Of a stretch of 64,000 bases of DNA, positions 1 through 7,943 are shown piece by piece. The position numbers and the translations under genes were made by a program. The stretch's first letter is position 1, and each line of letters opens with the position of its first letter. This stretch comes from CAWFGS01 sp963815535 (GTDB lineage: Bacteria > Pseudomonadota > Alphaproteobacteria > Sphingomonadales > Sphingomonadaceae), in assembly GCA_963815535.1 (NCBI GenBank), contig CAWFGS010000007.1, positions 1 to 64,000 of the forward strand, read 5' to 3'. The notes below the pieces were generated by a model, which was given only the letters and a program-made list of their open reading frames with translations, did not search any database and was not told where the DNA came from.

Positions 1-2
1 TA

Positions 3-501
3 ACGGAACTGCTGCACGGTTATGGTTTTCTGGCGGTGTTTCTGGCCGGGCTGATGCTGCGCCAGGCATCGCGCGAACATGATTTCAACGACCGCCTGCA
101 TGATTTCGCGGACGAGACGGAGCGATTGCTGATGATGGCGCTGCTGATCCTGTTCGGCGGAATGCTGGCGAATGGCGGATTGATCGAACGGTTCACTGCG
201 CCGATCGTGGTGTTCAGCCTGATCGCAGCTCTACTGGTGCGCCCGATCGCGGGCTGGGTCGGCCTGATGGGGGTCGAACACGCCGAAGCCGGAACGATCG
301 GTCATCGCATTCTTCGGCATTCGCGGGCTCGGCTCGGTCTATTACCTCGCCTACGCGCTCAATCACGGCCAGTTCGACGATGCGCTGCTGCTGTGGCAGA
401 CGTTGGCCTTCATCGTGCTGGTTTCGATCCTGATGATGGCGCCGGCAATGCCGGCGATGGAATGGCTGGACCGGCAAAACAAGGTCCGCGCGGAGGAGTG
501 A
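3..501 (+). CDS. Cation:proton antiporter (CPA1/NhaP type), 3' part, frameshifted
   Basis: C-terminal part of a membrane Na+(K+)/H+ antiporter whose 5' end lies outside the window. The first frame reads ELLHGYGFLAVFLAGL and then ERLLMMALLILFGGML, typical of the late transmembrane helices of CPA1 exchangers. Homology continues in another frame with IAFFGIRGLGSVYYLAYAL, a hallmark of the family, and ends at the TGA 499-501 after a short charged tail. The frame change lies between about 283 and 300 and is most likely a one-base sequence error. The ion cannot be told from this fragment. Confidence 0.75.
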
Positions 502-605
502 CGCGGTTGGGTTGAGGGTGCGTAAGAGGGTGTTGGGTGGAACGGCTGCTTACGACCCAATTGCGGTCATTGACGATACGGGACTTTGAGGGCAGCTTGA
601 TCCCG

Positions 606-1126
606 ATGAAGACACTGTCCTTTCGCTGCTGCTGGTCATAGGTGGCGCATGCTCGAAGGAGCAAAGGGCGACGAAAGCGGCGGAGCCTGACGAGCGTCAG
701 CAAACAGCTTCGGCATCCGCCAACGTTGCTTTGCTTGGCCGCGTCTCCGATCATGCTGAAATACTTGATTTGTCAGAAGAGGAGATGCTCTCTGCGCGTC
801 TTGAAGCGCTTGAAAATGAACAACTAGCATCAATTAGTGATCGTTAGCGTAAACTCCCTAAAGGGTATGGATATTGCAGACTTTACCCGAGACCTAGCGA
901 ATGCATGGGGGATTGGCCGAGGAGGATACGATGACGGAGTGGTTCTGCTTGTTGCCCCAAATGAGCGCAAGGTCAGGATTGCGGTTGGCCTCGGCCTCGA
1001 AGAGACTCTGCCGATAGTCTGTGTGAGCGGATAATCGACGAGGAGATGTTACCGCGTTTCCGGCAAAGTGATCTGGCGGGAGGTGTGGAGGCAGGTACTG
1101 ACGCGCTTCTGAAGGCGCTCTCATAA
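606..1126 (+). CDS. TPM-domain (YgcG/Psb32-like) lipoprotein, broken by about three frameshifts
   Basis: Small envelope protein with a TPM domain. Pieces in alternating frames line up in order: a start MKT at 606, a hydrophobic stretch LLLVIGGAC resembling a lipobox, then LGRVSDHAEILDLSEEEM, then IVSVNSLKGMDIADFTRDL with NAWGIGRGGYDDGVVLLVAP and NERKVRIAVGLGLE, and finally CERIIDEEMLPRFR and a tail ending at TAA 1124-1126. NAWGIG and APNERKVRI are diagnostic for TPM. Frames change near 615-622, 836 and 1010. The region is noticeably more AT-rich than its neighbours, so it may be acquired or a true pseudogene; given the general error rate here I cannot tell decay from bad sequence. Confidence 0.7.
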
Positions 1127-1210
1127 GAAGTAGTCAGCTTGCGTCGGCACCCCACACAAAAGCGGACAAAAGTGCCCTTGTCCGCCGCCCAAATACCCCC
1201 GAACCGTCCG

Positions 1211-2532
1211 TTAAACCGCCGCCAGCGCCTGTTCGAAATCGGCGATCAGATCGTCTGCGTCCTCGATGCCGACCGATATTCGCACCAGATTGTCGGCGAT
1301 CCGCAATTCGGTGCGGCGACCTTCCGCGACGGACAGGTGGGTCATGCTGGCGGGGTGGCTGGCTAGGGTTTCGGTTTCCCAACGACACGGCCAGCTTGGC
1401 CACGGTCAGATGATCGAGGAAGCGGAAGCATTCCGCTTCCCCGCCCTTGATGAACACGCTGAACGTGCTGCCCGCGCCCAGGCAATGCCGGTCGTAGATA
1501 TCCTGCTGCCGCGCATCGTCGATCATGCCGAGATAACCCAGCCCCTCCACCTTGGGGTGCGCTTTAAGAAACGCGCAAACCTTTGCCGCATTCTGCCCGG
1601 CGCGGTCCATCCGCAGTTCCACGGTTTCCAGCGATTGCAACAGCATCCACGCGGTGTTGGGATCGCAGATGCCGCCCATCGTGTTGCGGAGCGCGCGCAC
1701 CGGGTCCATCCACGCCATCGCCGACAATGCTGCCCGCGACCAGATCTGGAATGCCCGCCGACATATTTGGTCAGCGAATAGGCGACGATATCCGCGCCGT
1801 GGTCCAGCGGGCGCTGCCACAGGGGGCCAAGGAACGTGTTGTCGATCGCAATCGGGCAATCGGGAAGGCCCATTGCATCGCGCGCATCGCGAACCGCCTC
1901 GATATCGACCAGCGCATTGGTCGGATTGCCCGGGCTTTCGAGGTAGATCATCGCAACTTTCCCACCTTGATCCTGCGCTAGACCCTGCGCCTTCGCCAGA
2001 ACGCCATCCAGTTCTTCGCGGCTGGCACCTGCCGGAAAATCCTACATAGGTCACGTTGAATTTCGACAGCACCTTGGCAACGAAGCCTTCGCTCGCCGCG
2101 TAAAGCGGGCCGGAATGCCGCCGCACGATCACGTCGCCCGCGCTGCAATAGGCCATCATCAGCACGCATATCGCGGTCATCCCGCTGGAGAACACCAGCG
2201 CATCTTCCGCCCCGTCCCAGATTGCCAGCCGGTCTTCCAAAATCTCCTGATTGGGGCCGTTGAACCGGGAATAGACCAACCCTTCTGCGCCGCCGGGGCG
2301 TTTGCCGGTAATGCCTTCGAAATGCCGCTGCCTGCTGCCGCATTTTCGAACGCGAAAGTGCTGGTGAGGAAGATCGGCGCTTTCAGCGATCCTTCGGACA
2401 GGACGGGGTCGTAACCGTATCCCATCATCAGCGGCGCCCGGTTTCGATTTCGCGGCCCGCGATGGTCGTCACCGCCTGTTTCGCCTTGCGACGGGGTGTG
2501 GGGGCTTTGGTCGGATCGATGGCGTCGGTCAT
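1211..2532 (-). CDS. Cystathionine gamma-synthase family PLP enzyme, frameshifted
   Basis: Cys/Met-metabolism PLP enzyme (fold type I), likely joining an activated homoserine to a sulfur donor. Start ATG at 2532 gives a short charged leader, then LMMGYGYDPVLSEGSLKAP, IFLTSTFAFENAAAG, YSRFNGPNQEILEDR, FSSGMTAICVLMMAY, IYLESPGNPTNALVD, CPIAIDNTFLGPLWQ, the PLP-lysine motif YSLTKYVGGHS, LQSLETVELRMDRAG, IYDRHCLGAGSTFSVFI and a C-terminus FEQALAAV before TAA (1211-1213). The matches fall in all three minus frames, so at least five indels are present. The order of motifs is complete, which argues for sequence error rather than decay. Preceded by a structured leader and the DASS transporter on the same strand. 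Whether it uses O-succinyl- or O-acetylhomoserine is open. Confidence 0.8.
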
Positions 2533-2639
2533 GGTGGGGGGCTTCCTGCAAACACGCTCCCAGGAAGGCAGGAGCCGATTGACGCATGACGAGGGTTCCT
2601 AACCTCCGCAGGAACGCAGCCGATCGGGGTCGGCGATCG
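2533..2639 (-). promoter_or_regulatory. Structured leader upstream of the cystathionine gamma-synthase-like gene
   Basis: About 107 bases between the transporter stop and the enzyme start. On the minus strand there is a perfect 6-bp hairpin GTTCCT (2615-2610) with AGGAAC (2600-2595) and a nine-base loop. A 7-bp pair CTTCCTG (2567-2561) with CAGGAAG (2548-2542) follows, ending a few bases before the start codon where it could cover the ribosome site. Position before a methionine-pathway gene suggests cis-regulation. I could not match it to SAM-II or another named SAM/SAH riboswitch, so function is inference. Confidence 0.35.
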
Positions 2640-4118
2640 TCATGCAACGCCCTTGAATAATATCGTCCCTACAGGATGTGTGCAAGCGGTGTGGGTGGTG
2701 GGGGCGTTAACGACCGCCGCGATTCCCCATACCACGCTGACGATCAGCACGATGCCGATCAGGTCCAGCACCAGACCTGCGCCCACCATGCGTGGCAAGG
2801 CGATGCGGCCCGTGGACCAGGCGATGGCGTTCGGCCCGGTTCCGGCAGGCAGCATGAAGCCCCAGCTGGCGGCGAGCGCGGCGGGCATCGCCAGCAGCAG
2901 CGGGTCCGCACCCAACGCCACGGTCAGGCTGGCGACCACGGAACGATCGCGCTGGCAGTGGCGACGTTGCTCGCAAATTCCGTCACCAGCACCACCATGC
3001 CGACCAGCGCCGCCAGGGCGACCCACACCAGTGGCCAGACCGACAGCGGCAGCAGCGCATTCCCAGCCAGGTCGCCAAGCCCGATGCCGTCATCCCGGCG
3101 GCCAACGCCAGACCGCCGCCGAACATCATGATGATGCCACCGGCGCGCGGTCCGCCTCCGCCCAGTTGAGCAGCGGCCGCCCGGTCCCCGTCGGGCGCGA
3201 TGAACAGCAGCAGGCTGACCGCGATGGCGATCGTTCCGTCCGTCAGCGATCCATCGGGCAGATAGGGTTCCAGCAAAGGCCGCGTCATCCACAGAAGGAA
3301 TGCGAGCGCCACGACCGGTACCAGTCGCCGCTCCGCACTGGACCATGCCGCATGAGTGTCGATCGCCGCGCGGGCCGCACCGACATCGAAGGGGTGGGCG
3401 CTGACCTTCTGCACTTTTGCAATGATGAATGCCGCGATCGGCACGCCCAGAACGACGATCGGCAATCCGAACAGGGTCCATTGCGCGAAGCTGATCGATA
3501 CGCCGATGGTTGGTGTCGAGCAGACCGACCGCAATGGCGTTGGTGGGCGAACCGACGATCGGCGCCCGAGCCCGCCGATACTGGCGGCGAACGCGATCCC
3601 CATCGGCAGCGCGCCGGCCAGCCCGTCCTTCGCATCCTCCGCCAGCCCGCAGCCGAGCACCGCCAGCGCCATCGGCATCATGATGAGCGCGGTCGAGGTG
3701 TTGGAAATCAGCATCGACAGCAAAGCCGCACTGACCATGAATGCCAGCAGCAGCCGCGCCTGGCCGCCGTTCGCGCCGATGGTTTTCAGGATCGCGAGCG
3801 ACAGGCGGCGGTGCAGGCCGGTCCGCTTCATCGCCAGCGCGATGAACGCACCGCCCAACAAACAGGAACAGGATGGGGGAATAATACGCGCTCGCCGCGT
3901 CGCCCGCATCCATGATCCCGGCGAAAAGGCAGGACGAGGAACGGCAGCAGCGCGGTCGCAGTCAACGGTATCGCTTCCGTCATCCACCAGCTCGCCATCC
4001 ACACCACCAGCCCGGCGACGATCCAAGCTTGCGGCGGCATTCCGGCGGGGGCGGGGATAAGCAGAGTTGTGGCGATGGCGGCAAAGCCGATCGCGAAGCC
4101 GACGCGCTGTGCGGTCAT
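2640..4118 (-). CDS. DASS (SLC13) family anion/sodium symporter, frameshifted
   Basis: Inner-membrane carrier of the divalent anion:Na+ symporter family, probably for dicarboxylates. The ATG at 4118 follows a GGGAGAGA ribosome site. Motifs in order: WMTEAIPLTATALLPFLV, LFLFVGGAFIALAMKR (across a shift), LISNTSTALIMMPMALAV, FAASIGGLG, SPTNAIAVGLL, GGIIMMFGGGLALAAGM, and near the end TEFASNVATASAI with AASWGFMLPAGTGPNAIAWS, the SNxAT and PxGTxPNA signatures of DASS proteins. The stop is the TGA at 2642-2640. All three frames are needed, with shifts near 3000, 3080, 3560 and 3860-3930. The substrate is not determined by the sequence. Confidence 0.8.
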
Positions 4119-4290
4119 CGTGTATCTCTCCCAAATGCCTTTCATGGGATTAGCAAATTGGGGCACGCAGGCAAGCTGAACACCCTCGAATAGCCAGATG
4201 CGCGAGATGGCGCGACAGTAGCAGGGCCGTGATTACGTCAAATTGCGATGGCTTGGCGTCGTTTGGCAGGTATCTTGGGTGCCGCATCAA

Positions 4291-4921
4291 CTAAACGGAT
4301 AACGCGTACGGCAACGATTCATATTGGCGAGCCAGAACCAAAGTCGCTTCACGTCCCAATTGCAGCTCTGGATCGTCCGGCAGGGCAGTCGCTGTATCGT
4401 GTACGGTTGTCTTCATTACGACCAACCAATTGTCGACGATGGCTGCCGTTTGATTGACGCCAGGGTTCGAGGATCGCCCTTCCACGATGCCGTATTCCGC
4501 GCTCAATCTTAACGAATTCGATCGTTGGCCAATAGAGTTGTTCGAATGCTGGAATCTTCGAACTCACTCAGCCCTCTGTAGGAGCTTCCCGTTTGGTTCG
4601 CTCGTGCGTAATCGTTGGTACGAATGGCTCCAGCCCCTTTGCAGTAAGCCGCTGGCGCGAAACATACGGTGGTCCGGCCATTCGCCGATTACGAATTGCA
4701 CCGTACTCAGGGATCCGTCGTTCATACGAATATGAAAACAGCCGCGAAAATCCACCGTTACCATTGCCGATTAGCTTGGCCTGCAAGCAAGCCCTAATGC
4801 GGCCATCGGCAGTATGGGTATCGCGTTCACGCTGTAAGTCGTCCCCATCGGAACCGCACGACGCCATGATGAGTGCCGCGACTGATAATGTCACAACGGC
4901 ACAGCCCCGGACGAACCGCAT
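4291..4921 (-). CDS. Hypothetical lipoprotein, frameshifted
   Basis: Unrecognised protein starting 12 bases after the infC stop. The first 117 residues begin with MRFVRGCAVVTLSVAALIM followed by ASCGSDG, a signal peptide with lipobox-like cysteine, then a polar domain including LFSYSYERRIPEYGAIRNR. Reading stops at 4568, but a second open stretch in another frame (4506-4291) reads NQTAAIVDNWLVVMKTTV and ends LPYALSV, and looks coding. I join them as one lipoprotein of about 200 residues with one or two indels between 4510 and 4570. The segment 4200-4900 is more AT-rich than the surroundings, which fits a lineage-specific or acquired gene. Confidence 0.45.
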
Positions 4922-4933
4922 CGCGGCGATGCC

Positions 4934-5476
4934 CTACTTCGGCGACAGCACCATCAGCATTTGCCGCCCTTCGAGGCGGGGGAAGCCTCGATCTTGGCGA
5001 CCTCGTCGTGTCGTCCTGCACACGTTTCAGCAGGTTCATGCCCAGTTCCTGATGCGCGATTTCACGCGCCGCGGAAGCGCAGGGTGACTTTTACCTTGTC
5101 GCCATTGTCGATGAACTCGAACACGTTACGCATCTTCACGTCGTAATCGTGGACATCGATTTCGGGCAGCATCTGGACCTCTTTGATGTCTTGCGTCTTT
5201 GCGTCTTCCGCGCGGTATCGGCTTTCTTCTGCGCTTCGAAGCGGTGCTTGCCGACGTCCAGGAACTTGCACACCGGCGGGGCCGCGTTCGGGCTGACTTC
5301 CACCAGGTTCAGCCCCGTCCGCGCCGCCTGTTCGATGGCGTCGCGCGTGGACATGACGCCGACATTCTCGCCGGTTTTCGTTCGATCACCCGCACTTTGT
5401 CGGACTGGATCATATTGTCATATCGCGGGCCGCTCTTGATGGGCGGCGTGTTCATGCGACGAGGGGGACGGGCTAT
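4934..5476 (-). CDS. infC: Translation initiation factor IF-3 (apparent ATA start), frameshifted
   Basis: IF-3 binds the 30S subunit and proofreads the start codon and initiator tRNA. Recognised pieces: SGPRYDNMIQSDKVRVI, ENVGVMSTRDAIEQAARTG, LNLVEVSPNAAPPVCKFLD, IDVHDYDVKMRNVFEFIDN, GDKVKVTLRFRG, EIAHQELGMNLLKRV, RQMLMVLSPK. A strong CAGGAGA lies 8 bases before an ATA codon at 5476-5474 that opens the frame IARPPRRMNTPP; the first ATG is eight codons inside. A rare AUU/AUC/AUA start is the classical self-control device of infC. About five single-base indels break the frame (near 5370, 5380, 5210, 5070, 5010). Confidence 0.88.
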
Positions 5477-5605
5477 CGGTAGTTCTCCTGAATTGGTTTA
5501 GTTCATCCGTTACGTAGAGAGTAACGCACGGTTTCGCTAGTGGGAATGGCGGGTTTTGTCAGCGGGGCGGGACGCAGATTGCCGCGTTACCCCCCTGGCT
5601 CACAC

Positions 5606-6288
5606 TTACGCGGCCTCGCGCCACAATTCGAACCGCACCAGCTTCCTGCGGCCGGCAGCACCGCGTCGATGCGTTGGCGGGTTGCAACGCCTTCACGATG
5701 GCGGGGTGGCGGCATCCACCGCCGGTCAGCGCGCCGAAGCGGGCAGGATCATCCGGCAGCTTTCATGGTTCGCACCGTCGCATTCCGACACCACGGCACA
5801 GGCGCGGCGGATGCGGCGCTGCCGGATGGTCAGTTGCAGGCGCGGGTGGAAATGGCCGGAAGTTCCGGCGCGTTTCGCCGCGTTTGGCTATATGGCGCAG
5901 GATCATGCCGCCGATCGCCAGCTCGTCCGCAATCGTGCCGCCGCTGCACGCTTCCATATCGGGATCGTGGTCGCCGGTGATCCACACCAATCGACCCAAC
6001 GCGTCAGCGCCGCCAACATGCCCGCCGATCGTTTCCAACCGGGTGCTGCCCGATGAATCATGGAAATCGTCGCCCAGCGTGAACACGCGGCGCGCACCGG
6101 TTTCGCGGATCGCGCACGCCACCCGCTCCAGCGTTTCGCGGCTGTCATAGGGGGCAGCATCTGGCCGCGCTGGCGTAAACTCGCTTTTTCCAAATGCAGG
6201 TCCGCGACCAGCAACGCATTCGCGCGGCCAGTACAGCGCGCGGCCGGTGGTCAGGACGAATCCTGATCGGCGAACGAAGGGGGACCAT
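5606..6288 (-). CDS. pdeM: Ligase-associated DNA damage response endonuclease PdeM, frameshifted
   Basis: Calcineurin-like metallophosphoesterase of the PdeM type, which in other bacteria sits with a DNA ligase/Lhr helicase repair cluster; those partners are not in this window. Metal-site motifs in order: LVADLHLEKAS (DxH), FTLGDDFHDS (GD), WITGDHDPDMEA where GNHD is usual, ILRHIAKRGETR and SGHFHPRLQLTIRQ (GHxH). It ends LWREAA and TAA at 5608-5606. Start chosen at ATG 6288. The pieces fall in three frames with several indels. The Asn-to-Asp change in the GNHD motif could be real or another read error. Confidence 0.75.
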
Positions 6289-6332
6289 TGCCCCAACTTG
6301 CCGGGCGGCAGCAGTTTGGCAAGTCGGGTTCC

Positions 6333-7213
6333 ATGTCCGATGCTTCCCCCGTTTCGATACGCATTCAGTCCGAACGCACTTTGGCCGCGAAACCTGGTCG
6401 AAACGCTGCGGACGCGGTCTGCGACGCGTTCCAGGCGATCGAGCGTGAAGCGGGCAGCGACACCGCCTTCAGTTTCACACCGTGGGACCGGCACGAGGAT
6501 GGGAACGACGATCCGGGTGGCGGCTTGCAGGGATCGATGACGGGCCGCGTGTTCGAAAAGGTCGGCGTGAACGTTTCGACCGTGCGCGGCAGTTTCGCGC
6601 CCGAATTCGCCGCCACGGTCAATGGCGCGAGTGCGGATGCGCCGGACTTCACCGCCACGGGGATCAGTCTGGTCGCGCATATGGCGAACCCGCACGTTCC
6701 CGCCGTGCATATCAATTGCCGGTTTCTGACCACCGGCAAATCGTGGTTCGGCGGTGGGGCGGATCTGAACCCGCCGATCCCCAACGATGAAGATACACGC
6801 GATTTCCACGCCGCCCTTCGCGCGGCCTGCGCGGCGCACAATCCGATCTATTACGAAAGATTCGCCAAATGGGCGGACGATTATTTCTACATTCCCGCAT
6901 CGCCAATGTCATCGCGGCGTCGGCGGCATATTCTACGACCATCTGGACTGCGACGAGGGGATGGCGCGTTCGACCGCAATTTCGCCTTTACGAAAGATGT
7001 GGGGGAGGCGTTTCTCGACATCTTCCCCGAACTGGTCCGCCGCCGTATCGACGCCCCTTCACCGATGCCGACCAGCAGCAGCCAATTGGAATGGCGCGGC
7101 CGCTATGCCGAATTCAATCTGGTGTACGACCGGGGCACGTTGTTCGGCTTGAAAACCGGCGGCACATCGACGCGATCCTGATGAGCCTGCCACCGCACGC
7201 GGTGTGGAGTTAG
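6333..7213 (+). CDS. hemF: Oxygen-dependent coproporphyrinogen III oxidase, frameshifted
   Basis: HemF converts coproporphyrinogen III to protoporphyrinogen IX with O2 in haem biosynthesis. From ATG 6333 the frame is intact for about 185 residues: AADAVCDAFQAIEREAG, VFEKVGVNVSTVRGSF, AVHINCRFLTTGKSWFGGG, DLNPPIPNDEDTRDFHAAL, NPIYYERFAKWADDYFYIP. Homology then moves between frames: HRGVGGIFYDHLDCD, DRNFAFTKDVGEAFLDIFP, GRYAEFNLVYDRGTLFGLK and a C-terminus ending VWS before TAG 7211-7213. Shifts lie near 6897, 6957, 7060 and 7160. Its stop overlaps the stop of the convergent toxin gene by a few bases. Confidence 0.88.
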
Positions 7214-7599
7214 GCAGGAACGGTATGGGCGCGGAACCAGCCGGCCAGATCGTCCTGCGCCAGATCGCCGGATGCCAGAGCCAGTATCGTTACCACCAGT
7301 TCGGCATTCGATATTGTCAAAGTACCGCCGTTTAGATCGATAAAAGTTTCAGCCACGACCGCAGCCGTTCTTTTGTTGCCATCTGCGAATGGGTGGTTGC
7401 GTGCAATACCAAACGCATAGGCCGCCGCCAGTTCGGCCAGGTCGGGATTGCCATAGGCCTCAATCTGCAAGGGTCGCGCCATTGCGCTTTCCGGCAATGT
7501 CAGGTCGCGCACGCCATCGGCACCGCCATGTTCGGCAAGCTGTTCGCTATGCGCTGCCAATGCCACCTCTACGGTGATCCATGTCCAGGATTTCGGCAC
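7210..7599 (-). CDS. doc: Doc/Fic-family toxin (death-on-curing type)
   Basis: 129-residue Doc-type protein. The Fic/Doc active-site motif HPFADGNKRTA is complete, followed by AVVAETFIDLNGGTL as in Doc. Doc proteins of plasmid P1 phosphorylate EF-Tu and stop translation; the same target is likely but not shown here. The GTG start at 7599 lies 3 bases after the stop of the upstream antitoxin gene, a coupled arrangement. It runs convergently into hemF with overlapping stop codons. The frame is intact although the neighbouring hemF is broken. Confidence 0.85.
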   Translation of the reverse strand: MPKSWTWITVEVALAAHSEQLAEHGGADGVRDLTLPESAMARPLQIEAYGNPDLAELAAAYAFGIARNHPFADGNKRTAAVVAETFIDLNGGTLTISNAELVVTILALASGDLAQDDLAGWFRAHTVPA

Positions 7600-7602
7600 G
7601 AG

Positions 7603-7857
7603 CTACTTCGCCAGTTCGCGCAGCGCGCTACGGCGTCGATCCATCACCTTGCGCGCAACGGCCATTTGTTTGTCGAAGTTGTCTTCGCCATCGCCAGCAT
7701 TCCGCCGCGAGATCACACCGTTCTCGTCGATCTGTATTTCGTCGCCGATATGCCAGTCGAGCGCGTCCAGCATCGCGTGGGGTATGACGATCCGCGCGCC
7801 GTCCGCGGTTTCTTCGATCGTGCCGACATGCGGGAATTTGCTGCGTGCGTTCATAAT
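7603..7857 (-). CDS. AbrB/MazE-type antitoxin
   Basis: Small DNA-binding antitoxin of the SpoVT-AbrB swapped-hairpin class. The core reads VGTIEETADGARIVIPHAM then LDALDWHIGDEIQIDENG, the usual pattern of this fold, and the charged tail (NFDKQMAVARKVMDRRRSAL) would wrap the toxin. MNARS at 7857 is taken as the start; an in-frame ATG lies at 7866. It overlaps no other gene and sits directly upstream of the Doc-type toxin, so the pair forms a type II toxin-antitoxin operon. Doc in phage P1 is paired with Phd; here an AbrB-like partner takes that place. AbrB-type antitoxins normally repress their own promoter, here in the 85 bases before the rsh gene. Confidence 0.75.
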   Translation of the reverse strand: MMNARSKFPHVGTIEETADGARIVIPHAMLDALDWHIGDEIQIDENGVISRRNAGDGEDNFDKQMAVARKVMDRRRSALRELAK

Positions 7858-7943
7858 GGCACGCACCCTATTGCACCGCGCCGCGCCCGCGCAACAACAA
7901 ACCGCTTGCCCCCCTTGCGGTTCGCACGCACATTCACACTGCG

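Noticed and set aside
606..1126. Calling the TPM lipoprotein a decayed pseudogene
   Set aside because: The surrounding genes carry the same type of indels, so bad sequence is at least as likely.
2533..2639. SAM-II or SAH riboswitch before the cystathionine gamma-synthase-like gene
   Set aside because: Stems are present but the conserved loop sequences of these classes are not seen.
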